Positions 1-8,318 are shown, counted from the stretch's first letter. The stretch: 64,000 nucleotides of DNA from CAVTQZ01 sp963737015 (GCA_963737015.1 CAVTQZ010000002.1:124001-188000), one strand, 5' to 3'. Notes: a model not told the origin generated them from the letters alone. Numbers and translations: made by a program.

Positions 1-2
1 AC

Positions 3-197
3 CTCGGCTGCAGCCTCGCTCAGATGTCCATCGCCTGGTGCACAAAGAATCCGAGAGTCTCCTCGGTCATCACCGGCGCGAGCAGGGTCGAGCAGGTGAG
101 GGAGAACATGGCGGCGCTCGAGATCGCGGAACTCCTCGACGAGGCGGTCATGGCGCGAATCGACGAGATAGCAGGGCTCCCGGCGGACGAGGACTAG
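3..197 (+). CDS. Aldo/keto reductase, C-terminal end (partial)
   Basis: The frame is open from the window edge to a TAG at 195-197. The last 64 residues include SLAQMSIAWCTKNPRVSSVI, then TGASRVEQVRENM, the typical C-terminal cofactor-binding stretch of NADPH-dependent aldo/keto reductases close to the K+-channel beta-subunit group. These enzymes reduce aldehydes or ketones with NADPH in the cytosol. The 5' part lies outside the window, so substrate and length cannot be judged. An internal ATG at 108 would give only 29 residues and is not the start. Identification rests on motif recognition and is quite sure. Confidence 0.85.
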   Translation, partial: LGCSLAQMSIAWCTKNPRVSSVITGASRVEQVRENMAALEIAELLDEAVMARIDEIAGLPADED

Positions 198-225
198 CGG
201 CTCTTTATCTCAGAACGACTCTGAT

Positions 226-615
226 TCAGGCGGTGACCGCGGCCCCTTCTCCTCCTGTGTCGCTCTTTGTTTCCACCCGGTGGCGCCTCCACGGCCGGCG
301 CCTTGTTGCAGGCTCGGGCTCGGCGACCGCGGTGAGCCGGAGCTCCAGACAGGCATCACAGAGATAGATGCCGTCGTTCAGGCGGGTCCGTCCCCGGAAG
401 TGGCAATCGGCGCAGAGATGGTCGAGGTAGACGAGCCTCTCCAAGGCGAGTGGCCCGACCGGCTTGATGATCTCGTCCAACCTTCGCTGCGCGCGTTCAC
501 TCAGCTGCCACGAGGCGGTCCCGTCGGTTTCTGTCCGAGCGGCGAGGCCCCATTCGACGAGGTCCCGCAAAAGCGGGTCGAAGCTTTCGATGCGGTAGGC
601 GCGCCCGTCGTCCAT
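226..615 (-). CDS. Hypothetical protein with zinc-ribbon motif
   Basis: This 129-residue protein starts at an ATG. The N-terminal half has winged-helix-like composition (residues about 10-50, FDPLLRDLVEWGLAARTE). The middle carries CADC, about 16 residues and then CDAC (residues about 68-90), a four-cysteine zinc-ribbon arrangement. The tail is basic. The family is not recognised; a small zinc-binding, possibly DNA-binding, protein is the most one can infer. It lies downstream of and co-directional with the DUF1059/SnoaL/cupin genes, separated by 88 bases, so co-transcription is possible. Confidence 0.6.
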   Translation of the reverse strand: MDDGRAYRIESFDPLLRDLVEWGLAARTETDGTASWQLSERAQRRLDEIIKPVGPLALERLVYLDHLCADCHFRGRTRLNDGIYLCDACLELRLTAVAEPEPATRRRPWRRHRVETKSDTGGEGAAVTA

Positions 616-703
616 GGCGGCACGACCTCCTCCCGGCGCCGGCCCTGGAATCCGGCTCCCACCTCATTGTGCTACCGAGGTGTTCAAAAAGAAATAGCGC
701 CCG

Positions 704-892
704 CTAGACGGATACCTCGTCCTTAAGGTTGTCCCGGACCCAGCGGCGCAGGTCGTCGTTGTCTTCGTGACCGTGCACGGCGGCCGCGTGCTGAGCCGCT
801 GCCTCGACGACCTCGCCCTCCTCTCCCGCGATCGTGAGCGTGCATCCCTTCTCGCTCGGGAAAGCCCGGCAGTCAGCCACTTTTCGTGCCAT
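704..892 (-). CDS. DUF1059 family small protein
   Basis: The 62-residue protein opens with MARKVADCRAFPSEKGCTLT, carries an EEGEVVEAAAQHAAAVHGH segment and ends acidic, which is the layout of DUF1059 proteins (about 60 aa, unknown function). The start ATG has an AAGGAG-type ribosome site about 9 bases upstream. It follows the SnoaL-like gene by 31 bases on the same strand, so it is probably the third gene of the cupin-SnoaL-DUF1059 operon. Function is unknown for the family; cytosolic. Confidence 0.8.
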   Translation of the reverse strand: MARKVADCRAFPSEKGCTLTIAGEEGEVVEAAAQHAAAVHGHEDNDDLRRWVRDNLKDEVSV

Positions 893-923
893 GGCCCTCA
901 GCTCCTTTCGGTCGAGCGGTCCT

Positions 924-1271
924 TCAGCCCTTTACGTACGACAGCTTCTCGGTGATCTTTCCTTCTCGAACCTCGAACAGATCCACTCCGCGCACGTGTC
1001 CGCTGTCCCAGCTGTAGCGCCAGCGCTGGACGACGCGGTGACCGGCTTCGAAGGTCTCTTCGTTCTCGAACCCGGACGACGGATCATCGAAGATCACCTT
1101 CCATGCCGAGCGGATCTCCTCTGGGCCGACGTGGCGCGAGCCGTCCGGCGCGGGCCCTGTAGCGTCGAAAACGCAATCGTCGGCAAGGAACGAGACCGCC
1201 GATTCGAGGTCGTGCGCAGCCCAGGCGGCACCGAAGGCTTCCACGACATCTACGGGTGACACGGGAGCCAT
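924..1271 (-). CDS. SnoaL-like / NTF2-fold protein
   Basis: The 115-residue protein has the NTF2-like order: helix (VVEAFGAAWAAHDLESAVSF), LADDCVFDATG, a GPEEIRSAWKVIF segment, then strands ending in GVDLFEVREGKITEKLSY. This is the SnoaL/limonene-epoxide-hydrolase-like fold used by small polyketide cyclases, isomerases and many uncharacterised proteins. The catalytic role cannot be deduced. Its ATG overlaps the stop codon of the upstream cupin gene (TGATG), implying translational coupling. Confidence 0.8.
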   Translation of the reverse strand: MAPVSPVDVVEAFGAAWAAHDLESAVSFLADDCVFDATGPAPDGSRHVGPEEIRSAWKVIFDDPSSGFENEETFEAGHRVVQRWRYSWDSGHVRGVDLFEVREGKITEKLSYVKG

Positions 1272-1627
1272 CAGCGGGCGTAGTTGCTGGCACCGAACCA
1301 GTCGACGGTGACCACCGGCTCGTCTCCCACCACCCAGGCGTCATGTCCGCTCGGGAGCGAGGTGACGTCCCCGGGGCCCGCAACGAGCTCCGTACCGTCG
1401 TCCATCCGGATCGCCAGGCGCCCCGAGACGTGGTACTGGAAATGCGGGGCCTCGCAGGTTTCTGTCCCGGCGATCGGCTTCACGTCGGTGGACCAGCGCC
1501 AACCGGGCTCGAAGCGCAGCCGCCCCACCTCGGTCGCTCCGATCTTCAATATCTCCGCTCGGCCTCGAGGGAAGTCCCGGACCTCGTCCGGGGCTCCGAA
1601 GCTGCGGTGCTCTGTCTCCTGAGCCAA
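1271..1627 (-). CDS. Cupin domain protein
   Basis: This 118-residue single-domain cupin shows a strand-rich core with APHFQYHVSGRLAIRMDDG and AGPGDVTSLPSGHDAWVVGD, matching cupin motifs 1 and 2. Only part of the usual metal-binding histidines is obvious (H in PHFQYH and H in SGHDAW). Role unknown; such proteins bind small molecules or act as dioxygenase-like enzymes. First gene of an apparent operon with the SnoaL and DUF1059 genes, transcribed away from the tetR gene; the shared intergenic region holds a perfect palindrome. Confidence 0.8.
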   Translation of the reverse strand: MAQETEHRSFGAPDEVRDFPRGRAEILKIGATEVGRLRFEPGWRWSTDVKPIAGTETCEAPHFQYHVSGRLAIRMDDGTELVAGPGDVTSLPSGHDAWVVGDEPVVTVDWFGASNYAR

Positions 1628-1673
1628 AGCCCAACCCCCCTGCGTGACGCGCGAGCCACCTCGCTTTTATGTA

Positions 1674-1697
1674 TCCTTACCTATTAGTAGGTAAGGA
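1674..1697. promoter_or_regulatory. Palindromic TetR-type operator
   Basis: TCCTTACCTA (1674-1683) and TAGGTAAGGA (1688-1697) form a perfect 10-bp inverted repeat with a 4-base spacer, TTAG. It lies between the divergent cupin operon and the tetR gene and overlaps the ribosome-binding site of tetR (AAGGAG). Position and symmetry suggest the TetR protein binds here and represses both directions. Binding is inferred. Confidence 0.7.
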
Positions 1698-1702
1698 GTC
1701 AA

Positions 1703-2353
1703 GTGACCCCGGAGGTCAGGACCAAAGTGAGCGCCCCACAAGCGTCGGTTACACAGAAGGACGAGCCGGCCGACACCCGCTCCGCGATCCTCGACATCGC
1801 AGAACGCCTGGTCCAGCGGCGCGGCTTCAACGACTTCTCCTATGCGGACATCGCGACCGAGCTCGGCGTGACAAAGGCAGCGCTGCACTACCACTTTCCC
1901 GGGAAGGCGGAGCTGGGCGAGGAACTGCTGACCCGATACACGGCTAGGTTCGCGCAGGCTCTGTCCGACATAGAGGCATCAAGTGCAACGGCTGCTTCGA
2001 AGCTCAAGTCGTACGCGCAGTTGTACCTGGGCGTCCTGCGTGACGAACGAATGTGTCTGTGCGGGATGTTGGCGGCGGAGTACAGAACTCTCCCTCCTCC
2101 CATGCAGAGCGTGCTTCTGCGGTTCTTCGACGACAATCACGACTGGCTCGAGCGGTTGCTCCAAGAGGGTCGGGCCGACGGCTCCCTCGGTTTCCGCGGA
2201 CGCTCAAGCGACGCGGCGCAGATGATCTTGGGTTCTCTGGAGGGGGCGATGCTCGTGGCTCGCACCTACGGCGACACTTCCAGGTTCGAGATGGCCGCGG
2301 ACCAGCTGCTCGCCGAGTTCGCCGGGGAAAAACCGCAAGCCACTTCACGATAG
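1703..2353 (+). CDS. TetR/AcrR family transcriptional regulator
   Basis: The 216-residue protein has an N-terminal TetR helix-turn-helix (residues about 25-75: ILDIAERLVQRRGFNDFSYA, then VTKAALHYHFPGKAELG) and an all-helical ligand domain with the CLCGMLAAEYRTLPPPMQ stretch seen in one TetR subgroup. The GTG start is set by AAGGAG four bases upstream. It is divergent from the cupin operon, and 25 bases separate it from the deacetylase gene downstream, so it probably regulates both itself and its neighbours through the palindrome at 1674-1697. The inducer is unknown. Confidence 0.88.
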   Translation: MTPEVRTKVSAPQASVTQKDEPADTRSAILDIAERLVQRRGFNDFSYADIATELGVTKAALHYHFPGKAELGEELLTRYTARFAQALSDIEASSATAASKLKSYAQLYLGVLRDERMCLCGMLAAEYRTLPPPMQSVLLRFFDDNHDWLERLLQEGRADGSLGFRGRSSDAAQMILGSLEGAMLVARTYGDTSRFEMAADQLLAEFAGEKPQATSR

Positions 2354-2378
2354 AGCGGTCGAAGTATCGTCTCGGAGT

Positions 2379-3194
2379 ATGTCCGGGATCTCCGGGCGCG
2401 ACAACATCGTCGTGGTCGCGCATCCCGACGACGAAGCGTTGTGGCTGATCGGTGCGCTCCGAACTGCCGACGTCGTCGTCGCCGCCCTCTCCAAGGCGAG
2501 TCCGGTTCTCACAGATCGCCGGCTTGCTGTAAGCACGGAGTATCCATTGCCCGGTTTCGAGTTGCTCGGTCTCCAGTCGGCGGACGTGTTCTGGGAATGC
2601 GACGGACGAAGGGGCCGCCCCGTCGAGACCGGTGTGAGCCTCCTCGAGAGTTGTCCGCCAGCCAAATCCGAGCGCTACCGCGCCAACTACGCGGCGCTCC
2701 TCGAAAGGCTCGAGCCATATCTGAAAGTGGGGTCGGTCGTCTACACCCACAACCCCTGGGGTGAGTACGGCCATCCGGAACATGTCCAGGTGAGCAACGC
2801 CGTCGTGCGTCTCGCGCGGCGCAATGGTTGCTCGGTCTGGGCCTGGGAGGGCTTCTCTTCGCGTTGGCAGCTCGATCGAGGCGTGAGGCTCAGGGCCGAC
2901 TACTACCCCGACCGTGTCATCGGCCGTCTGCCCACCGCTTTGGTCGAGACAGACCTCGAGCTTTACCGCAAGCTGCGCGACCTCTACATCCGCCACGGCG
3001 CGTGGACCTGGGACGACTACTACGAGCCGCCCGGGACCAGCCGGTTCGTTCAGCTCGTCGACGAGGGCACGGCTCTGGCCCCCCCGGGGCGGCGCCGCCT
3101 GAGCGCCCCGTTGAGGGTGGCAGCTCGGTCTGCCGCCGGGCGGGCCCGCCGGGCCGTGATGACTCGCCGGGGGCTTGGCACCAGGAATCGCTAA
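2379..3194 (+). CDS. PIG-L (LmbE-like) family deacetylase
   Basis: The 271-residue protein has the PIG-L zinc-binding signature AHPDDE at residues 14-19 and the second metal site in GHPEH (about residue 131), with the catalytic Asp in the first motif. The family hydrolyses N-acetyl groups from N-acetylglucosamine-type sugars, for example in glycolipid, mycothiol or antibiotic glycan assembly. It stands between tetR and a GT4 glycosyltransferase, so a glycan or glycoconjugate substrate is likely. The sequence is not close to MshB beyond the motif. The basic C-terminal tail may be peripheral. Confidence 0.85.
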   Translation: MSGISGRDNIVVVAHPDDEALWLIGALRTADVVVAALSKASPVLTDRRLAVSTEYPLPGFELLGLQSADVFWECDGRRGRPVETGVSLLESCPPAKSERYRANYAALLERLEPYLKVGSVVYTHNPWGEYGHPEHVQVSNAVVRLARRNGCSVWAWEGFSSRWQLDRGVRLRADYYPDRVIGRLPTALVETDLELYRKLRDLYIRHGAWTWDDYYEPPGTSRFVQLVDEGTALAPPGRRRLSAPLRVAARSAAGRARRAVMTRRGLGTRNR

Positions 3195-3235
3195 AGACTC
3201 TTTCGGCGCCGGTCGAAAACTCGGCAAGAGGCGCT

Positions 3236-4387
3236 GTGTTGAGAATCCTGGTCACAGTCGATCGGCTCACTCCTACAGGTGGTCGGGAGATGAGCACCCT
3301 CCAGCTGAGCCGCGAGCTCTCGGGGATGGGGCACGAGATCGACCTCTACTACGAGACTCCAGGCGAGCTGGAAGCCGAGTACCGTGCCTTCTGCAGGTCG
3401 ATCACCCCTGCTCATTTGAGGGTTCGCCGACCCGGGTTACTGAGCAACCTGAGGCGAGCTGCCCCTGCCCTATCGAGCGCAGCCCGCCGGCACCCAGACG
3501 TCGTGTACGTGCAGAGCTTCGGCAACATACCCTTCGGGGCCCTTGTCGCACGCCTCTCCCGCGCTCCTCTCGTGTGTCACCTCCGCGGCTTCGCGTCCTA
3601 CGGCAAGACCAAATTGCTCGCCAGCCAGGTCTCGCGCTTCATTGCCGTGTCTCACGACACCCGCCAACGATGGAGCGACGCAGGTGTGGATGCTTCCCGG
3701 ATCGAAGTCGTGCACAACGGTGTCGATCTCGACGACTACCCATTGGGAGGACAGGTTGAGCGGGAGGCGTCCAGGAAGCAACTCGGGATCCCGCCTCGCA
3801 GCTTCGTTGTCCTCTATTACGGGAGGCTCGACAAAGAGAAGGGCGTCGAGGTCCTCCTCGATGCATGGCGGAAATCTGGCATACCGGAGAGCGAGGGACG
3901 GCTCGTGATCATGGGCGAAGCCGTGATCGATCCCGATCCCGATGCATCCCTACGCCGTCTTCAGGAACTCGCCCCGCCGGGATGTGTGTGGCTCCCCTCG
4001 CGAAGGGACGCGGTGACGGCCCTACACGCAGCCGATGTGGTGGCGGTGCCCTCGTTCGCCGAAGGCTTCCCCCGGACGATCATCGAGACCATGGCCACGG
4101 GCCGACCCGTTGTCGCGTCTCGGGTTGGAGGCATCCCGGAGTCGCTCGCCCCGCCCTTTGACCGTTACCTGTTCGAGCCCGGCGATGCGACAGCGCTTTC
4201 CCGGGCGCTCGCGAGCCTGCGCGGTTGGAGACAGGAAGACCCCGGTTTGGCATACCGCTGCCGCAGGCACGTCGCCGATCACTTCACGCTCGAGAAGACA
4301 GCGGCAGGCGTGGAAGACGTACTCGCGGCGGTCGCAGGGAGGAACACCGCCCGCGAGGAGCTTCATCCGGTGCCCGTTGGACGTTGA
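3236..4387 (+). CDS. Glycosyltransferase family 4 protein
   Basis: This is a GT-B fold enzyme of 383 residues. The N-terminal half has ILVTVDRLTPTGGREMSTLQ (glycine loop) and VVHNGVDLDDY. The C-terminal half has YYGRLDKEKGVEVLLDAW and the nucleotide-sugar EX7E motif, EGFPRTIIE, then ATGRPVVASRVGGIPE. It would transfer a sugar from an NDP-sugar with retention. A GTG start at 3236 is chosen because the glycine-loop strand begins immediately after it; the open frame runs further upstream only as overlap with the deacetylase gene. It follows that gene by 41 bases, forming a deacetylase-glycosyltransferase pair. Confidence 0.88.
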   Translation: MLRILVTVDRLTPTGGREMSTLQLSRELSGMGHEIDLYYETPGELEAEYRAFCRSITPAHLRVRRPGLLSNLRRAAPALSSAARRHPDVVYVQSFGNIPFGALVARLSRAPLVCHLRGFASYGKTKLLASQVSRFIAVSHDTRQRWSDAGVDASRIEVVHNGVDLDDYPLGGQVEREASRKQLGIPPRSFVVLYYGRLDKEKGVEVLLDAWRKSGIPESEGRLVIMGEAVIDPDPDASLRRLQELAPPGCVWLPSRRDAVTALHAADVVAVPSFAEGFPRTIIETMATGRPVVASRVGGIPESLAPPFDRYLFEPGDATALSRALASLRGWRQEDPGLAYRCRRHVADHFTLEKTAAGVEDVLAAVAGRNTAREELHPVPVGR

Positions 4388-4545
4388 GCTCAGAAGGGTC
4401 CGTCGACACGAGTTCGAGCGGGTCGGTCGCGAGACGAAAGACCATGCCCATCTGAGGCCTTTTGGCCCTAAGGATCACCCGCCACACCTCTTAGTCTCCA
4501 CATCGGGGGGCATCAAGCTATCTAGAGCTATCCAGTAAGGACACG

Positions 4546-5784
4546 TTGAGACAAGACCCCCGGACGCCGAGAGACCCACAGCAGGGCCAGGGCTCCAACA
4601 ACGGCAACCGCCCGCCACGCACACTGTCACTCACCGTCGCGAACTTGTCGGACGGACCGCCTGCAGACGCCGCTTCGTGGCGTGCTTGTCCCGTGTGTCG
4701 AGAGACGGTGGTGCGGCCGAGCCGAAATTGCGGGTCGTGCGGATCCCAGCTGACGTTCGAGAGCTTTCTCACGCCGGGCAGGATCCGAACCAACAACGGC
4801 AGTACGGACATTGTCCCGGCCCGAACATGTCCCGTGTGTCGAGAAATCGCTTTACGTCCGCGCCAAAACTGCGGGTCGTGCGGATCCCAGTTGACGTTCG
4901 AAAGCCATCCACGTCCCACAGGCAGTCCAAGCCGCTACGGCGGAGCGACGAGCAATTCGAAGAGGATCGTTTACAAGAACTGGCTGCGCCGCCCGGTCGT
5001 AGTTGGCGTCGGCGTTTCCGTTGCGGTCGTGGCGCTGGCGGGCACCGCGCTGGGTCTGTCGGCAGGCTCCCCGAAGGCCGAATCAGGAGCGTCTTTGCTG
5101 GGCCCAGTTGAGCAGCATCGTGATTCACCTGCGTCGGCACCGAACACGGAACCCAGCGCCAGAACGTCCCAACCATTGACGGGCATGCTTCCGCCGACGA
5201 CCCTTACCACGCCCGTTGGGACTCCGCCGGTGCCGAGTACGCGGTCAGAGGGCCAACGAGCCGCGGCGAGTGCACAATCGCAGAATCAAAGGGCCATCGC
5301 CGAGATACGGCTGTCTAATCCGGCCGTGAACAAAGTCCCGGTCGATGCCAACATCGACATCCCCACGACGGCCCTACCGAATACGCCGACGATCCCCTTC
5401 AACCAAAGCCTGAACACGTTTGACACATGGTGGACATCTGACGGCGAGTACGCGTACGGTCTCGTCGCGCAGGAAGTTACCCTGCTTGTCGAGGACATCG
5501 CGCGCAACGACCCCTCGGCTCTCGCCCAGGATGCCAAGAACCTCGTGAGCGCCGCGTTCGGCTCTGCGCAGGGCGTAACCAGTTCTCAAGGGGCACCAGC
5601 TCCGGATCCAATGGTTGCCTCCCTTTGGCAACCGTGGTTAGGAGATGCCAGCGGACTCGGCGAAGCGACGCTGGCATGGCATTCAAATCCATCCGCAAGC
5701 AACGCTCGCCAGGTAAGCGCCGAGCTGTCGACCGTCGTCGAAGCCGAGACGTCTCTGGACAATGCCATCCAACAAGCCATGTAG
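4546..5784 (+). CDS. Membrane-anchored protein with twin zinc ribbons
   Basis: The 412-residue protein starts at a TTG preceded by TAAGGA. Residues about 45-75 and 90-120 hold two near-identical zinc-ribbon modules, each CPVCRE, about 9 residues, then NCGSCGSQLTFES, so the module has been duplicated; the DNA copies also match closely. One transmembrane segment follows (about residues 148-170, VVVGVGVSVAVVALAGTALG), then a Pro/Ser/Thr-rich linker and an extracytoplasmic domain of about 180 residues with no recognised fold. The topology would place the zinc ribbons in the cytosol and the large domain outside. Function unknown; a sensory or envelope role is inference only. Confidence 0.75.
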   Translation: MRQDPRTPRDPQQGQGSNNGNRPPRTLSLTVANLSDGPPADAASWRACPVCRETVVRPSRNCGSCGSQLTFESFLTPGRIRTNNGSTDIVPARTCPVCREIALRPRQNCGSCGSQLTFESHPRPTGSPSRYGGATSNSKRIVYKNWLRRPVVVGVGVSVAVVALAGTALGLSAGSPKAESGASLLGPVEQHRDSPASAPNTEPSARTSQPLTGMLPPTTLTTPVGTPPVPSTRSEGQRAAASAQSQNQRAIAEIRLSNPAVNKVPVDANIDIPTTALPNTPTIPFNQSLNTFDTWWTSDGEYAYGLVAQEVTLLVEDIARNDPSALAQDAKNLVSAAFGSAQGVTSSQGAPAPDPMVASLWQPWLGDASGLGEATLAWHSNPSASNARQVSAELSTVVEAETSLDNAIQQAM

Positions 5785-5876
5785 TGAGGGGCGCGACCAC
5801 CCGAGGTCTTGGTCTGTCGGTCTAGAAGTGAGCGAGGACCTGCGAGGAGTGATCCTCTTCGTTTTCACGAAGCGGT

Positions 5877-6080
5877 GTGGTCCGTGACGAACCAGCACTG
5901 GCTACAATTGAACCAGTCGTCAGAGTCGAGTTCGAACGGATCGAGGCGCTGGAGCTCCTGGGCATGGCGTTGGCGCATCTCAATGACGCGGAAGCCCGGG
6001 GCGAGATGTCACCTCGAGTGCCACTGCTCATGGCGATCCGGGACAGACTCGCTACGGCGTTCAGCGGGGAGGAGTCGTGA
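5877..6080 (+). CDS. Small hypothetical protein
   Basis: A 67-residue, mostly helical acidic protein (VEFERIEALELLGMALAHLN, then AIRDRLATAFSGEES). The start is uncertain: a GTG at 5877 is the first possible codon, without a clear ribosome site. The stop overlaps the GTG start of the next gene (GTGA), a strong sign that the two are translated together. No family recognised. Confidence 0.5.
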   Translation: MVRDEPALATIEPVVRVEFERIEALELLGMALAHLNDAEARGEMSPRVPLLMAIRDRLATAFSGEES

Positions 6081-6343
6081 CCTACGGCGATGCACAGGTG
6101 GCGGCGGCGAATGCGGCAATGGACAAGCACAGAGGGGGCGAAGAGGGCGAAGTTGGCGCCGCTCTCGCTGTCGTGGGATTGAGCGCCGTAAGAGCGGCCA
6201 AGGAAGCTCTAATCCGCGACGACATGATTCGGGTTGCTTACCGAACTGGCGCCTCCATCCGTCAGATCTCCGAAGTCTCCCGCCTTGGCCGCAAAGCTGT
6301 GTCCGCGATTGTTTCCGATGCAGAGCAGTCGTCGGATCGCTGA
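6077..6343 (+). CDS. Small helix-turn-helix protein
   Basis: The 88-residue protein is helical. Its C-terminal half reads as a helix-turn-helix (VAYRTGASIRQISEVSRLGR followed by KAVSAIVSD), like resolvase or XRE-type recognition segments. It may bind DNA. Translationally coupled to the upstream 67-residue protein through a GTGA overlap, so the pair could work as a complex. No family name can be given. Confidence 0.55.
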   Translation: MTYGDAQVAAANAAMDKHRGGEEGEVGAALAVVGLSAVRAAKEALIRDDMIRVAYRTGASIRQISEVSRLGRKAVSAIVSDAEQSSDR

Positions 6344-6398
6344 GAGCAAAGCATACGTTTTCGGGAACTGCTTGAGAACGACCTCTCGAGGCACCGAG

Positions 6399-6551
6399 CT
6401 ACGGGGCGACAAGTTGTCTTCCTGAGTCGGCCTGCCCTGCCGCACCGCGTCGAAGGGTAAGCATGATGGCGTCGAGTCCTAGACGCGCCTCCGTGTCGGA
6501 AGGCGGGACGTTCGACACTCCGTTGGCCTCGATGGCCTTCGCTCGGGCCAC
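6399..6551 (-). CDS. Possible small protein (50 aa)
   Basis: An open frame follows the DDN-like gene directly on the same strand (its frame is closed upstream by the TAG of that gene). From a GTG at 6551 it encodes a helical peptide with ARAKAIEANGVSNVPPSDTE, whose amino-acid and codon pattern looks coding. No ribosome site is clear and no family is known, so this is weakly supported. Confidence 0.3.
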   Translation of the reverse strand: MARAKAIEANGVSNVPPSDTEARLGLDAIMLTLRRGAAGQADSGRQLVAP

Positions 6552-6599
6552 GAGAGCGGCCCTGCGATCTGGCGACAGGTTCGGTGCTGGAGCCCGAAC

Positions 6600-7022
6600 C
6601 TATTGCTCCCCGTGGCGGTGGAGTTCGACTACTGGGATAACTCGCTTCGTCTTCTCCTCATACTCGGCGAAGCCTTGGTACCGACTCGCCTGTTCCGCGT
6701 AGATGCGGTCGCGTTCATTGCCGGTCACGGGAGTGGCGGTTGCGCTGTAGGTCTCGGTACCGACTTCAACCGTGACCTTCGGGTTAGCCACAAGGTTGTG
6801 GTACCAGTCGGGGCTTGTGTCAGCACCGGCCTTTGAGGCGAACACGTAGCGGTTCCCGTCGAGGTCGAGGTGCATCATCGGGTTCACCCGCTCCTTTCCG
6901 CTCTTCGCCCCCGTCGTGTGGAGCAGAAGAACTGGAGCCCCTTCGAAGGGTCCGCCCACTCGTCCCTCGTTCGCCCGGAACTCCTCGATGATCTTCGAGT
7001 TCCAATCGCTCACCTCGGTCAT
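6600..7022 (-). CDS. DDN-family nitroreductase / deazaflavin-dependent oxidoreductase
   Basis: The 140-residue protein shows the layout of the F420H2-dependent DDN family: GPFEGAPVLLLHTTGAKSGK near residue 25, then RVNPMMHLDLDGNRYVFASK, a WYHNLVANP segment and EVGTETYSATATPV. Mycobacterial members use reduced F420 to reduce quinones or nitroimidazoles at the membrane. The ATG at 7022 has GGAAGGTGG upstream; a longer frame from 7118 would add 32 unrelated residues. F420 use is inferred from the family. Confidence 0.88.
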   Translation of the reverse strand: MTEVSDWNSKIIEEFRANEGRVGGPFEGAPVLLLHTTGAKSGKERVNPMMHLDLDGNRYVFASKAGADTSPDWYHNLVANPKVTVEVGTETYSATATPVTGNERDRIYAEQASRYQGFAEYEEKTKRVIPVVELHRHGEQ

Positions 7023-7263
7023 TTCGGCCACCTTCCATCGCCGCGTACCAGCTCCCACGGGGGGACGCACCGTCAGAGCAAACAACGCCCTAATCGCAGA
7101 CCTCATTCCCCATGGCAACCCAGAGGTTTATTTGAACCCGGCGTGCCTCAACCGGATTTGGTGACACAGGTCCGATGACCCAGCCGCGCCGCGTAGCTCA
7201 ATCAGGCCGTCGTCGGTTGCGTCGTACTAAAAAGAAGAGCGAAGCTCCTCCCTCAACCGATCT

Positions 7264-7530
7264 TCATTTTGATCTGGAGTTCTTGTTCGGTTTCTTCGCC
7301 GACCTCTGGGTCTTGGAAACCTTGGCCCGTGCCGAAGGTTTCTTGCCGGATGGCTGCCTCACCTTGCCGATGACAGCGACCGCTCCTGGGCCAGGTACGA
7401 CGGTCGACTCTTCACCCGTCGACCATTTGATACGAAGGAGTCGGCCCACCACGTCTGTCACTACACCGTCACGCGGGGCTTGGCCGACCTTGGTTGATTC
7501 GATTCGAACTCGATCACCGACTTCTGGCAT
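7264..7530 (-). CDS. DUF1918 domain protein
   Basis: The 88-residue protein begins MPEVGDRVRIESTKVGQAPR and continues with GVVTDVVGRLLRIKWSTGEE and STVVPGPGAVAV, the SH3-like DUF1918 domain common in Actinobacteria. A lysine-rich tail of about 30 residues is added, which could bind nucleic acid. Function unknown. Confidence 0.82.
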   Translation of the reverse strand: MPEVGDRVRIESTKVGQAPRDGVVTDVVGRLLRIKWSTGEESTVVPGPGAVAVIGKVRQPSGKKPSARAKVSKTQRSAKKPNKNSRSK

Positions 7531-7562
7531 CGGTCACCTCCGCGAGATACCTGGCGTTGGGG

Positions 7563-7727
7563 TTAGAGCGTCATTCCGAGAGTCTCAATCCACTCGTGGT
7601 TGCAGGCGGCGTTCGCGCAGACCAGGTGCCGGTGGTCTTCGGTCGTTGAGTCGGGCGGGCACTCGTAATGGGTGTACTCGTCTACCTGGCTACTTCCACA
7701 TCGTGGGCAACCTTCACGTTTCGTCAT
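7563..7727 (-). CDS. Small zinc-ribbon protein (54 aa)
   Basis: Start ATG at 7727, stop TAA at 7563-7565. The protein reads MTKREGCPRCGSSQVDEYTH, then an acidic linker, then LVCANAACNHEWIETLG. CPRC and CANAAC are the two halves of a TFIIS-like zinc ribbon. It lies just upstream of the DUF1918 gene on the same strand. Short size makes it easy to miss; cysteine spacing and good codon use support it. Function unknown, probably nucleic-acid or protein contact. Confidence 0.65.
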   Translation of the reverse strand: MTKREGCPRCGSSQVDEYTHYECPPDSTTEDHRHLVCANAACNHEWIETLGMTL

Positions 7728-7842
7728 GCACGACCTCCCCGGTGCGGACCACGGTAGTCCTTAAACGCCAGCCTTATGTCGGGGTCACAGGGTCGGCATT
7801 GCACCCCTTGCGCTCCAGTGAACGAAGGAATCAAGCTGCCAC

Positions 7843-8025
7843 TTAGTAAGTCCCCGGTCGACTGACACCACCCTGACGGCTCTCTCCCCCTAGCTGGCCG
7901 TCGAGTTCCATTACGAAGACATCTCCAGCCACCACCGCCTCGAACACCTGCGAAGCCTTCGGCACCGGATAGAGAACGATCCGAATCGCTCGACCAGGTC
8001 CGCCACGCGGAGGCCTCACGATCAT
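7843..8025 (-). CDS. Possible small protein (60 aa)
   Basis: From an ATG at 8025 the frame reads MIVRPPRGGPGRAIRIVLYP, then strand-rich VFEAVVAGDVFVMELDGQLG. The start overlaps the stop of the frame immediately upstream (ATGA at 8022-8025), which suggests coupled translation. No family is recognised and no ribosome site is needed if coupled. Weak support. Confidence 0.35.
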   Translation of the reverse strand: MIVRPPRGGPGRAIRIVLYPVPKASQVFEAVVAGDVFVMELDGQLGGESRQGGVSRPGTY

Positions 8026-8204
8026 GATTGGGTCTCTCTCGGGGTTATCGGGACTAATGTCACCCTGTCGCCGCCACGACGGGAAGACCTTATGGCGTCC
8101 AAGTCGGTCGCATTCGATACGGTCTCGGTCATCACCCTCAACAAGACCAGCCAACCGACTTTCGGATTACGGGTCCAACGCCAGGTTCCATGCGCAGTAG
8201 CCAA
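8022..8204 (-). CDS. Possible small protein (60 aa)
   Basis: A TTG-started frame (HGTWRWTRNPKVGWLVLLRV, then RRGGDRVTLVPITPRETQS) ends in an ATGA overlap with the next small frame. The two could together form one domain split in two peptides or a two-gene unit. The start codon is uncertain and no family is recognised. Confidence 0.3.
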   Translation of the reverse strand: MATAHGTWRWTRNPKVGWLVLLRVMTETVSNATDLDAIRSSRRGGDRVTLVPITPRETQS

Positions 8205-8318
8205 AGCACCGAAAGATGAGGCCGACAGAGCCGTTGCTCGAATATCGCCCTACCACGCCTTAGTCTCCGTAAGCAGACGAAGAAGAGCCTCTGCCTTGCT
8301 CTCAGTGCCGCTGGTTCT

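Noticed and set aside
2004..3227. 407-residue minus-strand frame over tetR and the deacetylase gene
   Set aside because: Pro/Arg-rich, no motifs; both plus-strand genes have clear family signatures and start signals.
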